64,000 nucleotides of DNA, taken from contig CANTUV010000039.1 of the NCBI GenBank assembly GCA_947685225.1, forward strand, positions 32,666,001 through 32,730,000. The letters are read 5' to 3'. This DNA is from Garcia nutans. Its lineage: Eukaryota; Streptophyta; Magnoliopsida; Malpighiales; Euphorbiaceae. This document shows, piece after piece, positions 10,845-23,183 of this stretch (positions are counted from its first letter, which is position 1; each line of letters starts with the position of its first letter). The notes under the pieces were generated by a model. It was not told where the DNA came from and searched no databases. It worked only from the letters and a program-made list of their open reading frames with translations. The position numbers were made by a program, and so were the translations under genes.

Positions 10845-13004
10845 TGTTGCGCTTGACTAATTACTACTACAAGTGACACTCACAAGTATACGGGGTAATT
10901 GTAGTAGTGGTGATCCCCCCAAGGTCATCTCACAAGGAAGGAATTATTTTGTAATAGTTTGATTAGTAAGAAATTTAAAAGCAAGAGTGTGATGTTTGAA
11001 GTAGTGGTGAAAAGCAATTAAAATTAAAGTAATGTGTATAATGGCTGTACAAGATTAATACAATTCTAGGAACGATGCCTAGGGTTGTAGATCAATTTAA
11101 TCAAAGCTTAACTCTTAAATTATTCATTAACATGACCTTGTATTTTAATTTGTTCCTTGAATTTAATTAGTAATTACCAATTCATTAGTTTTCACATTCA
11201 TGAATTAACAACAACCAATTGTTTTGAAATTACAAATTAATAAACCCTATAACTTATATTTCTAATTCATTCTTAGGTTAGTTGATTGCATAATTCCAAT
11301 ATCAAATATCACCTCTCGGTCCTTCATTCGATATCTAGAGATCAATAGGTAGCTAATCTATCAACCTAACATTCAATCCAATACAATCAACTAGTAACAA
11401 GTTATATTAATGGAAATATCAAATCAAGTCATTCAATCAAATATACTACAAACCCTAGGCATAAGTAATTTAGCTCATCATCATCAATTTAAAACAAATA
11501 TTCATCTCAATATAAATCAAATCATAATTGTCTATTAAAATATTAATGTTCTTAACAAACAATAACAATCTAGAAATGAATTAAAAGAGAGAACATAAAA
11601 ACCCCTTTGAAGATACTAAGAGTTGAACTTCTAGTCTTCCTCCTAGCTCCACTTTGAATGTGATGAAGAACTAACAAGCCTTCTTCAATCAATGGCTCTC
11701 CTCTTGAAAGATGGAATGGTCACTCTCTCAAGCCCCCAACTCCTCAATCAGGCATTCTTCAAACCCTAACCTTCACAAGAGCTTGCTCACCCAATTTTAT
11801 CCCAAAAATGTCAAAGATCTTGTTTATGGAAGAAATGGAAGATGAAGATGAAGGTGATATTCTTGGTCTCTCTCAAGACCAAGAATAAGATGATGAACCA
11901 AGAGAGAACTCCCCCAAATGGAGAATGAATGGTCTTTTAATGTTTCCAACGTGTGCCCCCATCACTCTCTCTTCCAATCATGTATTTTTTTTAATTTCCA
12001 ATTGCTTTTCCAACTCACCTCATTCCCATTTGTCCCCTCCTATTTTCCTTTTTTTAAATCATTCATTCCATAAAACAAGTCACCTATTACATCTTTTATT
12101 ATTTCTTTTCGAAAGAAAATGCATGTTGTCTCTCACTTGTCCCTTGACTCATGCAAACAATTCAAAGAATTCACACAAGACGTGGCCAAGACGGTGGGTG
12201 ACTTGGCAATGTCTATCAATTTTTCCTTGGACACGGCCAAGTCACTTGGATGTGTCCTTTACTGCCTTGAATGTATGTTTCTTATGAGGGATTACACAAC
12301 CATGTCACTTGGATGTGTCCTCTTCTGCCTCTCTTGTCATTTTACTTTCTTTAGGTGTGACATGGCCAAGACGGTGGCTATGTCTGAGTGACACACCCAG
12401 TGACATGACCAAGAGCGTGGGTGTATCGCATGCTATCAAATTTCTCCTTTCTTTGATGAGGGCAAGGCCAGTGACATGGCCAAGACGGTGAGTGTGTCTG
12501 AGTGACACACCCAGTGACACGACCAAGACAGGTGGGTGTGTCATATGCTGTCAAATTTCTCCTTTCTTTGATGAGGACATGGCTAGTGACATGGCCATGA
12601 TTGTGGGTGTGTCTGAGTGACACACCCAGTGACACGGCCAAGACGGTGGGTGTGTCTGAGTGACACACCCATCGACCCGACCAAGACACCTGCATGTGCT
12701 TGCTTCTGCTTTTCTTTCTTTCTTTTCTTATCAAAGTGACATGTGAGATGGCCAAGACATGTTGGGACACGGCCAAGACATGTTGACACACCCAAGGACA
12801 TGGCCAAGATGAGAAGACATGGCCAAGCTTCAACCATCTTTGTTGTTTTCCTTCCAAAATAACTTCATCATGGGGATTTAGCTCCATTTTTCACATGCTC
12901 ATATAAATCATCAAACTTCAAGCAAACTTGAACACACATATTAGAAAATTAACTAAAAAACAAATAAAATTATCCTAAAAATACATATACAAATGATCAA
13001 AACA
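10845..13004 (-). mobile_element. Athila-like 5' LTR, full length (family 2)
   Basis: This 2160-bp LTR runs from TGTTGCGC beside the primer site to 'aaaaca' at 13004. The outer part matches 6568-7867. It is followed directly by 'agcaccccc' of a Tat LTR (compare 17878 onward), so the element inserted into that LTR; the candidate target duplicate AGCAC (13005-13009) has no partner because the other end of the element is lost. Confidence 0.8.
12170..12830. repeat. GTGTGTC/GACACAC palindromic array in the 5' LTR
   Basis: This is the partner of 6990-7695. The 'gct(a/g)tcaaat' marker recurs at 12432 and 12547, 115 bp apart, with GACACACCCAGTGACACGGCC motifs between. The open frame at 12378-12887 follows the repeat and shows no domain. 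Confidence 0.75.
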
Positions 13005-14265
13005 AGCACCCCCAAAACGCCCAATTCATTGGAACCAGCCTCCTTTTCATGTCCAAATATTATTAAATTTTTATTATAAATTCTTCATACAATAAGAATC
13101 TAAGGTAAATAAACATTCATCATATTATAAATCAAAACAACCAAACAAAATGGGACCATAAGATGGAAACTTTCCCTTGCAAAGTCCTAAGGTCCATGCA
13201 AATAAATAAAATAGGACACCCACCAATTGGTAGAAACATGTCCTTACAATAGTCCAAAATCTTTGAAATTAAAATGCATAATCAAAATAAGGCACCCACG
13301 GAGTGGAAATATGCATTTTACATCTTCCTTAAAATCCAAACGATGATAAATAAACATTATCCAATTATTCATCATAAACAAACATATCATCCATTATGAG
13401 GAAATAACAATAAATCAATGATTAAAACTAGGTCTCCACCATTAAATTATGGTTAGATTGCAAAACTAGGGTTTTAGCGTTTCTACTAATTAAATTAGGG
13501 TTTTTACATGTAAACTAAGATTAAAGCATGCAAACTAGGGTTTTGATATGCAATCCTAGGGTCTAATACATAAACTAAGGCTAAAACATGCAAATTAGGA
13601 TTTTTAGTATGCAAGTTAAATTCTTGGATTGCATTTTAAACTAAATCAAAATGATAAATCTAGACATAATATGTTCACAAGAGTAAATAAAGATGATACT
13701 CAACTGAATTGAATAAATTCAGTTAACGAAGATCAAACCTGCATTGTGAACTTTGCCAAATAAAATTCACCGAGCTAAACTTTACTGCATAGCTTTGATG
13801 CGTCTGGATCAGTGGGAGTTTTGGTTGAGCAATATCAATGAAAATGTTTTTATGTATGGTTCAAAGGGTTTCTGCACATACTTTTACTCTCTGTTTCTTT
13901 TTTTAACTTTCGATTTCTATTACTATTTGTGGCTTTTTGCTTTTCTAATTGATAACTTTGGCCGCTTAACTGCTAATTGTGGCTCCCTCCAATTAGTAAT
14001 TGTTAATTGCTTTTTATAGGCATAATTAGGGCAACAAAACTGCCTTAATCTTGGCTTAATAATCCCAATTCTATTAGAAAAACCTTGCTTATTCGAATCA
14101 ACTTAAGTTTAAACTTGATCGGTCACTTAAAATTCAGTTGAAGTTGAATTAAGCCATAATTAAGGGCTCATGTCAAATTGGGCCTAGCCAATTCGATATG
14201 AGCCAAGCTTATTTTGAATTGGCTAGGCCAAATTCGATATGAGGTTCTGCTAATATCGAATTAGG
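13005..14265 (-). mobile_element. Tat LTR fragment, truncated at both ends
   Basis: This is the reverse complement of much of the solo LTR at 1202-2874. It starts at 'agcaccccc', where the Athila-like element is inserted, and ends near 14265 after the 'aattggctaggc' blocks, short of the TGTAGACC terminus. The 88-codon open frame at 13753-14019 is the counterpart of 1632-1898. An internal duplication of 'attggcctagcc...gaattggctaggcc' lies at about 14180-14245. Confidence 0.75.
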
Positions 14266-15725
14266 ATCCCTAGCTTTGTGCCATATGTTTTAAATTTATT
14301 TTGGTTATCCCTTTGTGCTTTTGATTGATATTATTTGATTTTTATTGAATTAAAATGTTTAATTTGAATTCAAAATGGAACAAAATTGAAAAATTTTCAA
14401 CCTGTCAAAATTGTCAGAGTTACGATGATATTGTTCAAAGTTATGGCGTGATTGTTTTCAATTACTGCGAAGATGCTTAGAGTTACAATGTCAATTTTTT
14501 ATCCAAAAAACCCAGATTTTGAATCTTATGTTTTCCTACATGGTTTTTAATATATGATTTGATCATTTGAACCATGGTAAACATATGAGATATGTTTTTC
14601 AAGGCTGGATAAAAAGTATGAATAAGCCAAAGGGAATTTTTATAAAATTTAGTAACAAAAGGGTTACTACTTAAAAGAGTTTTATGCAACATATGATTGA
14701 TATGTTTTGAGACCTTCATGTTATAGTCCATCAAGTTTTTATTACTAATATGAAATTTGTTTGATGATTTTTAGTTGCTAAAATATTATTTTGATTATGG
14801 ATATTTTAGAAAATTCAATTAACAAATTTTATAATAAAATAAATATTGGATTTTCTTAACCTTTCCTAAAACTTGTAATCATCAAAATTTTACATGGATT
14901 TTTAATGAGATTAAAATCATGGCTAGACATTTTTGAAATAAATTAATGTGATTAATTGGGATATAGTTCAAATGAATTTAATCAATCAAAACCAAAATGA
15001 TTGAATGTTTGGTTTCAAGAGTTGGAACCTTGAGGCACAATGTAGAAAATCAATTGGTTTTTCATGTGTTGCATTAGACATAATGCATCTAAGGTTGTAT
15101 GATTAGCATGATGGATGATTATGGACTTGCTCAATGAGATTGAGCATATCCATGGATTTTGTATTTGGTAAATAGGGCCTGCATGTCCTACCTTTCTCTA
15201 TTCTCTATTGTATTTCTCTTCTCACTTAACTCCCCTCAAATGTAACTTGAGGTTTTCTAGTTTCTAAAATTATGTAATTAGATTACATAGGAATAGATAT
15301 GAATTAATGTGCAAAGAAATGAAGATGGAGATGGCACCAATTACAAGATAAAGAAGAAAATGTAAATTTTGTAAATTTATATTTCTCTTTGTAATTCATG
15401 CTTCTATATAGGTTTGACCTATTGGTTTCCTTCTTGGCTCGAGGAAACCAATGTAGATATGTCCATAATCATGCCATGTAATTTTTTAAATTACCATATT
15501 TATCTTAATGATGATACATAGATAAAATATGCATGCTTAAAATAAATGAGACTTAAAATAAGAAATCTCTCAATTAAAATTAAGTCTAATGCCTTCCATT
15601 AATATAGTAAAAACCAAAGTTTTTCTGGAAGATTGGGTTGTTGGGAAAACCCAAGCCCTCTTCTATAAAAATTTGTTTAAGCTATGGAATGAGATTCCTG
15701 ATTAATGGGCCGGACTTAACTAATT
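14266..15725. other. Unrecognised AT-rich spacer
   Basis: I see no LTR end, coding domain or structured repeat here. The longest frame (14483-14734, minus) resembles nothing I know. It may be the interior of the CACTA element's neighbour or old low-copy DNA. Confidence 0.4.
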
Positions 15726-15893
15726 CACTACAAGAAAATAGGTCTATGCCGATGCAAAAAAAATGTATTTAGCCATGCAAAAAGTGTTGCTAAATAGATT
15801 ACATACACAAAAAGTTACATCATGCAAAGCATCTTTAAATGTAGCATCATCCCTTAAACGACGACGTAAAACTCCAACAGTCATAGTAGGGAA
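15726..15893. mobile_element. CACTA (En/Spm-like) transposon left end
   Basis: The tract starts CACTACAAGAAAATAGG, the characteristic terminal inverted repeat of plant CACTA transposons, preceded by a possible 3-bp target ATT. Short subterminal motifs follow ('gatgcaaa', 'catgcaaaa', 'catgcaaag'), as expected of transposase-binding repeats. After 168 bp it is interrupted by a Tat LTR at 15894. The opposite end was not found in the window. Confidence 0.65.
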
Positions 15894-16152
15894 TGTAGAC
15901 CCTTGATTTTGGCCCTAAGCTAGTTCGGTCCTAATTAAAGATGGCCTAAGTACTTATCGGTCCATTCTTAATGGCTTAAATCTATTTTAAGATTTTATCT
16001 TGATTGGCCAAAATTTTTTAAGGCCCGAATGAGTCTGGTTTAGTTTCTAAAACTTTAAGACTGTCACAAAGTGAGTTTTAAAACCTAAAAATTGTCTGAA
16101 AGTCACTTTGGTTTGATATTAGAACATGCATGTCGAATTAGACCTATTGAGC

Positions 16153-16310
16153 TCGATATGGATGGTCCATATCGACCTGGGCATTGACAAGCTCGATATG
16201 AACATTGTCCATATTGAACTGGAGGTCCCAGTTCGATATGAACCTTGTTCATATCAAACTGGAACTTACCCAGTTTGATATGGACCTTGTCCATGTCGAA
16301 CTTGGACTTG
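16153..16310. repeat. Four ~40-bp units with inverted TCGATATGGA/TCCATATCGA arms
   Basis: The first unit is a perfect 10-bp-arm palindrome with a 3-base loop (16153-16175). Related units follow at 16193, 16232 and 16275 with matched but diverged arms ('cgatatgaacc...ttcatatcaaac'). They lie in the U3-like part of the LTR. Confidence 0.7.
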
Positions 16311-16728
16311 CCCAGTAAATAGAGGATTCCCAGTTCTATATGGACTCTAGTCCATCTTGAATTCTATTGGTTTTACTTCGACATCATAGTTTATCTAAAT
16401 TTCAATTCAAATCATTGTCAAATCGTGCTTAATCAGGAAAATTTTGATTATTGTAAGACCGTGTTTAATCATGAAAGGAAGACTGGTTTGCGAAGTTGAC
16501 CTAATCTACTCCTTATAAATACAGGTAACAAAAAGAAATAGGGAGGACAATTTTTGATGAATGAACCGGTAGTAAAGAAAAGGAGGAACATCTTAATCCT
16601 TATAAAATCTTAATTTTTATCTTAAAATTCTAGTTTAGAAAAACCCTAATTTCTATAAACATAAAGGCCTAGCTTATATTAAAACCCTAATTCTCCAACA
16701 AAACCATATCATGTAAACCATTTACCTT

Positions 16729-16812
16729 TCGGGGGTATTGCCCCCGATCCCCCTCAAGGGGGACTGCACCCTGGACCCCAGCCCCCTAACCGGCTAGCGG
16801 GACTGCCGTAAG
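16729..16812. repeat. GC-rich hairpin cluster
   Basis: Adjacent foldbacks GGGGGTATTGCCCCC and CCCCCTCAAGGGGG lie here, followed by 'accggctagcgggact'. The tract contrasts sharply with the AT-rich LTR around it. Confidence 0.65.
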
Positions 16813-17538
16813 CATGACTTGTGTCGTCACACACTATATTTCCTTAATGGGGGGTAATATTAAGATGTTTTTATTTAATTTCTTTTTTATTATTCAATTA
16901 TTTTCATATATGTTGTATTATTTTTACTTTGCTTTATTCTTTTCCTTAGATTTATATGTATTTTTAAATAGACATGTAAAAGGCATGTTTCCACTCGTGG
17001 GTGGCTTATTTGTTTGATTTATTTATTTCCTGTAGTTTGATTTTTTAAAGACTTTGGAATTAATGTAAAGGACATGTTTCCACTAAATGGTAGGTGTCAT
17101 ATTTTATTTAGTTTTGGATATTGGACACTGTAAGTACATGTTTCCATATTGTATGGGTGCCCATTTACTGTTTTGTTTGGACCTTCTTTGATTTTAATAT
17201 AATGAATATTTATTTGCTTTAATATGTGTGTAATATGGATGATGCTATAATAAGTTATGAATTTAATAATATTTAGACCTGAAAAGGAGGCCGATTCCAA
17301 TGAATCGGGTGCTGTGGGGATGTTGGGTCATTCTCAACTTCCCTACGCGTATGCAACTTTTCAGACCCAATAGGGAATTGGGGATTCCTTAGGAATCGAG
17401 TTATCCACCCTTTTCTATTTTCCTAACCTATCCCGACTCCATTTTCTCCTGGTTTCGGTCCGTGTTCCCTAAGGTCCTAAGCTTAACAGTGCTGAAGTTG
17501 CAAGAACCATTCCATATAGGAGTGGGAGCGAAAATCCA

Positions 17539-17650
17539 TGTGGAACGGTTACTGAATCCAGTTTCGGCCCTTTTTAATTATCTTTGATTGTTTGATTACT
17601 TATGAATACATGCATATATGCATACATGCATTGCATACGACAACACCACC
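17539..17650 (+). mobile_element. Start of a Tat leader region, cut off
   Basis: The text 'aattatctttg...catacatgcattgcatac' matches the reverse complement of 38040-38110, the leader of the inner Tat element just upstream of gag. This tract is thus the first part of the interior of the plus-strand element at 15894. The possible primer site 'tggaacggttactga' (17541-17555) is not one I recognise. The outer minus-strand Tat element begins immediately after it. Confidence 0.55.
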
Positions 17651-19586
17651 TGTGAGCAGGGATTTTTGCCCCCACTCCCGATGGAATGGTTCTTGTGACT
17701 TCAACACTATTTAGGCTTAGGGCCTTAGAGAACACAAGCCTAAGCCCGGAGAAAATGGAGTCGCCACCTCGGACGGGCCAAAAAAATAGAAAGGGGTGGA
17801 TGAATCGATTCCTAAGGAATCCCTAACCCCCTAATGGTTTTGAAAAGTTGGGTACGTGTGGGGAAGGTGAAAAATGTCCCAGCACCCCCACAATGCCCGG
17901 TTCATTGGAACCGACCTCCTTTTCAAGTCTAAATATTATAATATTCTTAATTAATACAATATTATCCATACTACATGCGATTAATAGAATAAATAAATAC
18001 TTTATTAAAAATCATGGCAAGGTCCAAATAAAACATACAAATGGACACCCATCCAAGGATAGAAACATGTCTTACATCATCCAATGTCTAAAACTAAATG
18101 GAACACCCACCAAAAGGTAGAAACGTGTCCTTTACATTAATCCCAAAACTAGAACATAAATTAAATTACATGATTCTTAATACATGAGGTACCCAAAATA
18201 TGGAAACATACCTCTTACAATGTTTTGAAACAAGCAAATCAATAAAAATAACTAACCAACCATTCATCATAAATAAATCATTCATTGAAGACATAAATAG
18301 AAGATATAAATAAATCATTAATCAAACTATATAATAAATACTTACTTAACTATGAAACAAATAAAGATGCAAATTTAGGTTTATGTATCAACTTAGGATT
18401 TCTTAAATAACATTTAGGGTTTTGGAATTTATATCTAAAAGCTAAGGTTTTGGAATCTTAAAGAACTAATATTATTGTTAGGCTAATTTTTTTTAGAAAA
18501 ATTATGCTATTGTGTGATTAATTTTTGCAAAGAGAATGGCTACTGTGAAAGTTTTGACAATTTGATTTAATTATGGTTTTACAATTTTAAGTGAATTATG
18601 GTTTTGATTTACGAAAAACTAAGCTACTGTAATAATTAAAATAACAAAATAGCTACTGTATAAATATTTTTTAATAAACGCTAATTGATGGCTACTGTGT
18701 TCTTTAAAAGAAAAAAAACTTTGTCTGTTGATGTTCATAATTATTTATTACATGAGTTTTGAGAGTTATAATTCATTAATTTTAATTGATCAATGATTAA
18801 TGGATGAAGATGATTTTTGATAAATAAAATTAGATATAAATACCTAAGTTTGAAGGCTCCACCAAAATTGTTGGATAAAAATTTGGGATGAGCTAACACC
18901 AAGACAGTCACTGCTTCCTTGCTTGCTGCCTTAATCTTCTTGCTTAAAATTGCTATAGTTTTAGAGTTCTTTTGCTTCTGTTGAAAAAAGTCTCCAATAA
19001 TTCACAAATTCCTAAAAGTCCATCTCCCAGCCAAAAGGTCCCTTTCTTTATTTTTTAAACTATTATTTATAGCATAAACCTAACGATAATTCTGTTTGAT
19101 TAAGAAAATATAGGTAGGCAAAAAATTACAAAACCGAGCAAAAGAAGGTTTTGGCAAAATCGGCAGCGCACGTGAATGGGCCTGCGGGCTGCGAGAGGTT
19201 GCTGTGAGAGGTGCCTGGGCAAGCCCCATTGCCTGCAGCGAATTGGCTGCCACCGCGTGGCACGCATCAATTCGGACGTCCATTTTTTATTTTCTATTCT
19301 TTATCATTTTTATATGTATATATTTTTATTTTTTATTTTTACTATTAAAAATATTATATTTAAAATATTTATAATTAATTACATTACTATTAAAATAATA
19401 AAATAAATAATATATAATAAATGTTATTTTATTAAAATAAATAATATATTTAAAAATAATAATAAATATAATTAAAATAATTATTATATAATTAAAATAA
19501 ATAATAAATATTAAAATACTATAAAAATTATTTGGGACTATTTTAAATTGTTTGGGCTGGACATGGAAAAAAATTAAGGGTCTACA
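17651..19586 (-). mobile_element. 3' LTR of outer Tat element
   Basis: A 1936-bp LTR, TGTGAGCAGG at the left and GGGTCTACA at the right; on the minus strand it reads TGTAGACCC...CTGCTCACA. It is followed on the right by a polypurine tract, which fixes it as the 3' LTR of a minus-strand element. The left flank CCACC (17646-17650) would be the target duplicate, but the right end of the element is gone. A GC-rich patch lies at 19155-19275. Confidence 0.85.
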
Positions 19587-19603
19587 GTTTGCCTCCTACT
19601 TGA
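19587..19603 (-). promoter_or_regulatory. Polypurine tract of outer Tat element
   Basis: On the minus strand, AAGTAGGAGGCAAAC abuts the LTR start TGTAGACCC. This is the plus-strand DNA primer used in reverse transcription. The inner copy has AAGCAGGGGGCAAAC at the same place. Confidence 0.8.
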
Positions 19604-19669
19604 ACGATCTGAGACTGCAGCAAAAGAGAGTGAAAAGCAATATGATTTTTGATTGGTTTTTATAGTTAA

Positions 19670-19970
19670 ACTGGACTTCGTACCTGAGGTTGCTTTGAGT
19701 TTTGAAAAAAAAAATAATTTAGGTTCTGGACCCGAAAATAATTTATGTTCTGGACACGAGATGAGTTCGAAACTCAAAAATAATTTGGATTCTGTACCTG
19801 AGATGAGTTTTGGACTAAAAAATAATTTGGGTTATGGACCCGAAGTGAGTTTTGGACTAAAAAATAATTTGGATTCTGGACTGAAAAATAATTTAAATTC
19901 TGGACACTAGGCGAGTTCTGGACTCGAAAATAATTTGGATTCTAGACTCGAGGTTAGTTCTAGACTCAAA
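19670..19970. repeat. 42-bp tandem array in outer Tat 3' untranslated region
   Basis: The motif 'aaataatttgg(a/g)ttctgga' recurs at 19781, 19823, 19865 and 19931, mostly 42 bp apart with a shortened 24-bp unit near 19889. It occupies the same place, between antisense gene 1 and the 3' LTR, as the 67-bp array of the inner element and shares the words 'ggttctggacc' and 'aataatttggg'. Confidence 0.75.
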
Positions 19971-20277
19971 AAAAAAATTTTGGATTATCTGCAAAAAATA
20001 ATTATAGTCAGTAGAAAAAAAATTGCAAAAAATATAGCTATTTTTTACTATACCCGTACGCTCTTGCCCCCTGTGTGAAAAAATATTTTAAGAGTACAAA
20101 AAATATTTTTTAGACACGCAAATAGTTGAATAATTGAATTAAATAATTGATTTTACTATTTAAATACTTTTTGAACACTATTCATTCACTATTCACTAAC
20201 TATTTACAACAGTGATTTTGACTTTTTTTTTGTCATGGATTTACTATTGATTTTTTGTTTTTCCTTCATCCATTTTC

Positions 20278-20285
20278 TATATAAA
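20278..20285 (+). promoter_or_regulatory. TATA-like box of antisense gene 1, outer copy
   Basis: TATATAAA lies 55 bp before the ATG at 20340. The inner copy has TATATAA at 27057, about 95 bp before its ATG, in a similar 'tcct..ctatataaa' setting. The function is inferred from position and conservation. Confidence 0.5.
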
Positions 20286-20339
20286 TCGTGCCACCATTCA
20301 TTCTTCTTCATATTTTGAGTGAGCAAAGAATTGAAAAAA

Positions 20340-22708
20340 ATGGAAAGAGTACATGCTTTGAGATCTGGACCTCGATCCAATTCCAAGTTACTAGAATTTA
20401 TTTGACGACATGAAAATGTAATTGTCGATCTACTAGCTGGAATACCCCTTCATTGCAGTTCAAGTCAAAGAATTGAGGTAACATTGTAATTTAATATTTT
20501 AACAGCACAAATATGTATTCATCATTTTATTTGTAATAATTAATTTTATTATTATCATTATTATTATTTTATTTATTTATTTATTTATTTTAGCTATAAT
20601 TGAGTTATTAATAATATATTATTAATTAAGATGAAAGAAGTTAGGTTTTTTTATTTTTTTGATGGACTATTAATAAAAATAAATTTAAATAGAAAATAAT
20701 GAGTAATATTAAGATATGAAACAGTAATATTAGTGAGATGATATATATACCTCGTGTTTGCCTACCTAATTCGGTGCTAGCATGATCGCTGTGTTGTCCG
20801 GGGTAGAGGGTGTGTCTATATAGCCCGGCAATGGTATGATGTAGCACCTTCTCCGGTAAAATGGATCGTCCGAGAGTGCGGTTTTGAAAGCTTCATTCTG
20901 CAATTGCCATCTGAGGAGCATCCGATAGACAAGAGTGTAGTTCAAGCATTATCGGAGTGCTGGATGGACACGACCCACATATTTTCACCTACCTGTGGGA
21001 GAGATGACTATTGGCCCAGTCAATTTTACAACTATAACTGGTATCCAGTACTATGGCCTTCCAGCCCCTCCTACCAATGATATCCTGACACACGAGGAAA
21101 TTCAACAATTAATTGGTATGGAACTATCACTAAAAGGGGCCCTTTAAGATAAAAATTGAGTCGATTCGGAGTTATTGGATGAGCTATGATGGATGGGTTC
21201 ATAGATTTTTGCCGTATCTGCTTGGGTCAACTATTTTATGCAACACCGAATCCGCCATTTATTTATTGATGTTGAGGGCCCTTACCAATATGGTCGTAGT
21301 GTCGCTTTACGGCTGGGGTGAAGCTGGCCTTGCCTGTCTCTATCATGGCCTAAACAAGATTTGTAGCAATAAGAAATCTTTTTGGCTTCATGGTGATTGT
21401 CGAGGTACTCTCTCCCATTATTGTCAATTCCATTCATATACTTGTATGAATTTGATTCTCGTTATTATTGCAAATATGGGCATATGAGCACAATCTTGTG
21501 AGGGTGCCTGATATTTCCCGAGAGAGAGTCGGGTATCACAAGTTAAATCTTTAGTTGTCTGATATCGCAGCAGTTCCCAGCTCTCACCATGTGCATACCC
21601 AGCGCTATCACTTGAGTTGCCTAACCTTGGACCAGGTAAAATAATGTAGCATTCTTTAAATTTTATGTAAAAAATTTACTTATCTTTTTGTCATCTTGTA
21701 GGTCGATCTTACTTGGTGGTATGCTGCAGAGCAGGTGAACTGGACTCCTTTCATGAATGCTGCACTGCCTTACCAGCATACCCGCCGAATCATTGCTGGT
21801 CCTATATCTAGTGGCTGGTTCCTTATGTAGAGGGTATATGAGTGGTTCCTTGGTCCCGAGCGATGAAGAATCCCCATGGACTGCTTGGCGTATACTTTAA
21901 ATAATATATCAATGCCGGAGATTGCATGGTAGTTAGCTTGAAATGGTTATGATGTTGAGACCTATCTCCGTCCACTGGGTGCATCATATGTCCAATTTAT
22001 GCAAGCACGTCTCTTGAATTTTGACATATCTCTTATTGGTGCTCGGGGAATTCTCGAGGAAGATGAAAATAGTGATGAAAAGGAGTACCATAGAAAGGGA
22101 AGAGGGTCCATCCCTCATCTCAGGCTAGCACCTCTCAGGTAAACTTTTATTATTTGGTCATTGCAATTGCTTCTTTTTCAACTTGTTTTGACCGTATTGA
22201 TTATTTTTGCAGGTTACTGACTCATCTGGTCATGAGGCTGGACCTTCCTCTAACGCCCTCCATTTGCGCCTTTTTACCAACCGAAAATGCCATCTCATCT
22301 GCAAGGCACTGATTTGAGTTACCTGGTAGGTCATCCTATTCCATGATGATTTATGCTATATGTATGCATGATTATGTATGCTCTTACCCTTTCCTTTTCT
22401 GACTCACAGCGGATGCTTGAGGAGAAAAATAAGAAATTGCAAGAGGAATTAGTCGCTAACCGCCAATAGGTGGCCTTTCTCAAAAGATTGTATCATCAGT
22501 CTGAGCAAAACTTTTGAGATTACCAATTTCAGGGAATGAGAGATCCTGGTGCTTCATCTTCTAGGAGACCCCAAACTAATGATCATGAGATCCTTTCATC
22601 TGATTCAGATGATGACTGCTGAAAGCTTGAATTTTAAGAGAACAAGGACTTAAGTACCTTCCATCGGAGGAATTTCAAATGAGTGATATGCCTCCTCTGC
22701 CTCAGTGA
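20340..22708 (+). pseudogene. Antisense plant-mobile-domain gene, outer Tat copy
   Basis: This is the counterpart of 27158-29529 and lies on the strand opposite to gag-pol. Exon-like blocks include 'LLEFI' near the start, 'ARQWYDVAPSPVKWIVREC' (about 20817-20880), 'SVVQALSECWMDTTHIF' (about 20930-20980), a block around 21180-21410 with 'YGWGEAGLACLYHGLNKI', 'SGWFLM' (about 21810), and a C-terminal 'EEKNKKLQEELVANRQ' coiled coil (about 22420). Most intron borders seen in the inner copy are kept, but the acceptor of intron 2 is lost (AG to AA near 21472). In-frame stops (a TGA near 20399 where the inner copy has CGG) and frame changes make it a pseudogene. The plant mobile domain occurs in MAIL/MAIN proteins and in some transposons. 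Confidence 0.7.
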
Positions 22709-22775
22709 TCCATCATTGTATAATTAATAAAGTATTGTATTATTAATAATAGCAATAAGAAATCAATAAAGTATT

Positions 22776-22777
<2 letters not shown>

Positions 22778-22806
<29 letters not shown>
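22778..22806. repeat. (TAA)n microsatellite
   Basis: About nine to ten uninterrupted trinucleotide units, between the two antisense genes of the outer element. Confidence 0.9.
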
Positions 22807-22808
<2 letters not shown>

Positions 22809-23061
22809 CAATAATAATGATAATAATGACTTACTTTTGCTGCAACTTTTGACTTTCAATTTTTTTTCTTTTTTATTATCACTATTACTACAGTCAATGC
22901 AAAAGAATTTCTTTTTCAATTTAGAATCCAAAATTGGCATGGTCCTACAAAAACCAAAAGCCAATGGGAGTGCAGCAATCCCTCAACTGTTTCAATGTAA
23001 ATATTTTTCTTGCATGTCTTGGTTTTGTGCATTCCTTGTGAACTTTGGTTTAGCAAATCCT

Positions 23062-23068
23062 TATATAA
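23062..23068 (+). promoter_or_regulatory. TATA-like box of antisense gene 2, outer copy
   Basis: TATATAA lies about 120 bp before the ATG at 23184. The inner copy has TATATAAA at 29799, about 100 bp before its ATG. Confidence 0.45.
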
Positions 23069-23183
23069 CTTTTCTTTCATATCCCAATTCCAATAGAAGC
23101 CAAAAGAAAATCCTCCATGAATTTTACTCCAGCACAAAAAAAATTCCTTTCAACAATTTTCATTTTTCTTTCTAACTTCAACA

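Larger units (their letters stand above)
15894..17538 (+). mobile_element. Plus-strand Tat-type LTR
   Basis: It starts TGTAGACCCTTGATTTTGGC, like the solo LTR at 1202, and its last 280 bp match that LTR's 3' end ('gaaaaggaggccgattcc' onward). The 3' terminus is less certain: the usual GCTCACA is not present, and I place the end at CCA (17536-17538). It cuts into the CACTA end. Inside are four ~40-bp inverted-repeat units (16153-16310) and a GC-rich hairpin cluster (16729-16812). Confidence 0.7.

Noticed and set aside
14483..14734. 83-codon minus-strand frame in the unassigned spacer
   Set aside because: No domain, biased AT-rich composition and no second copy to support it.
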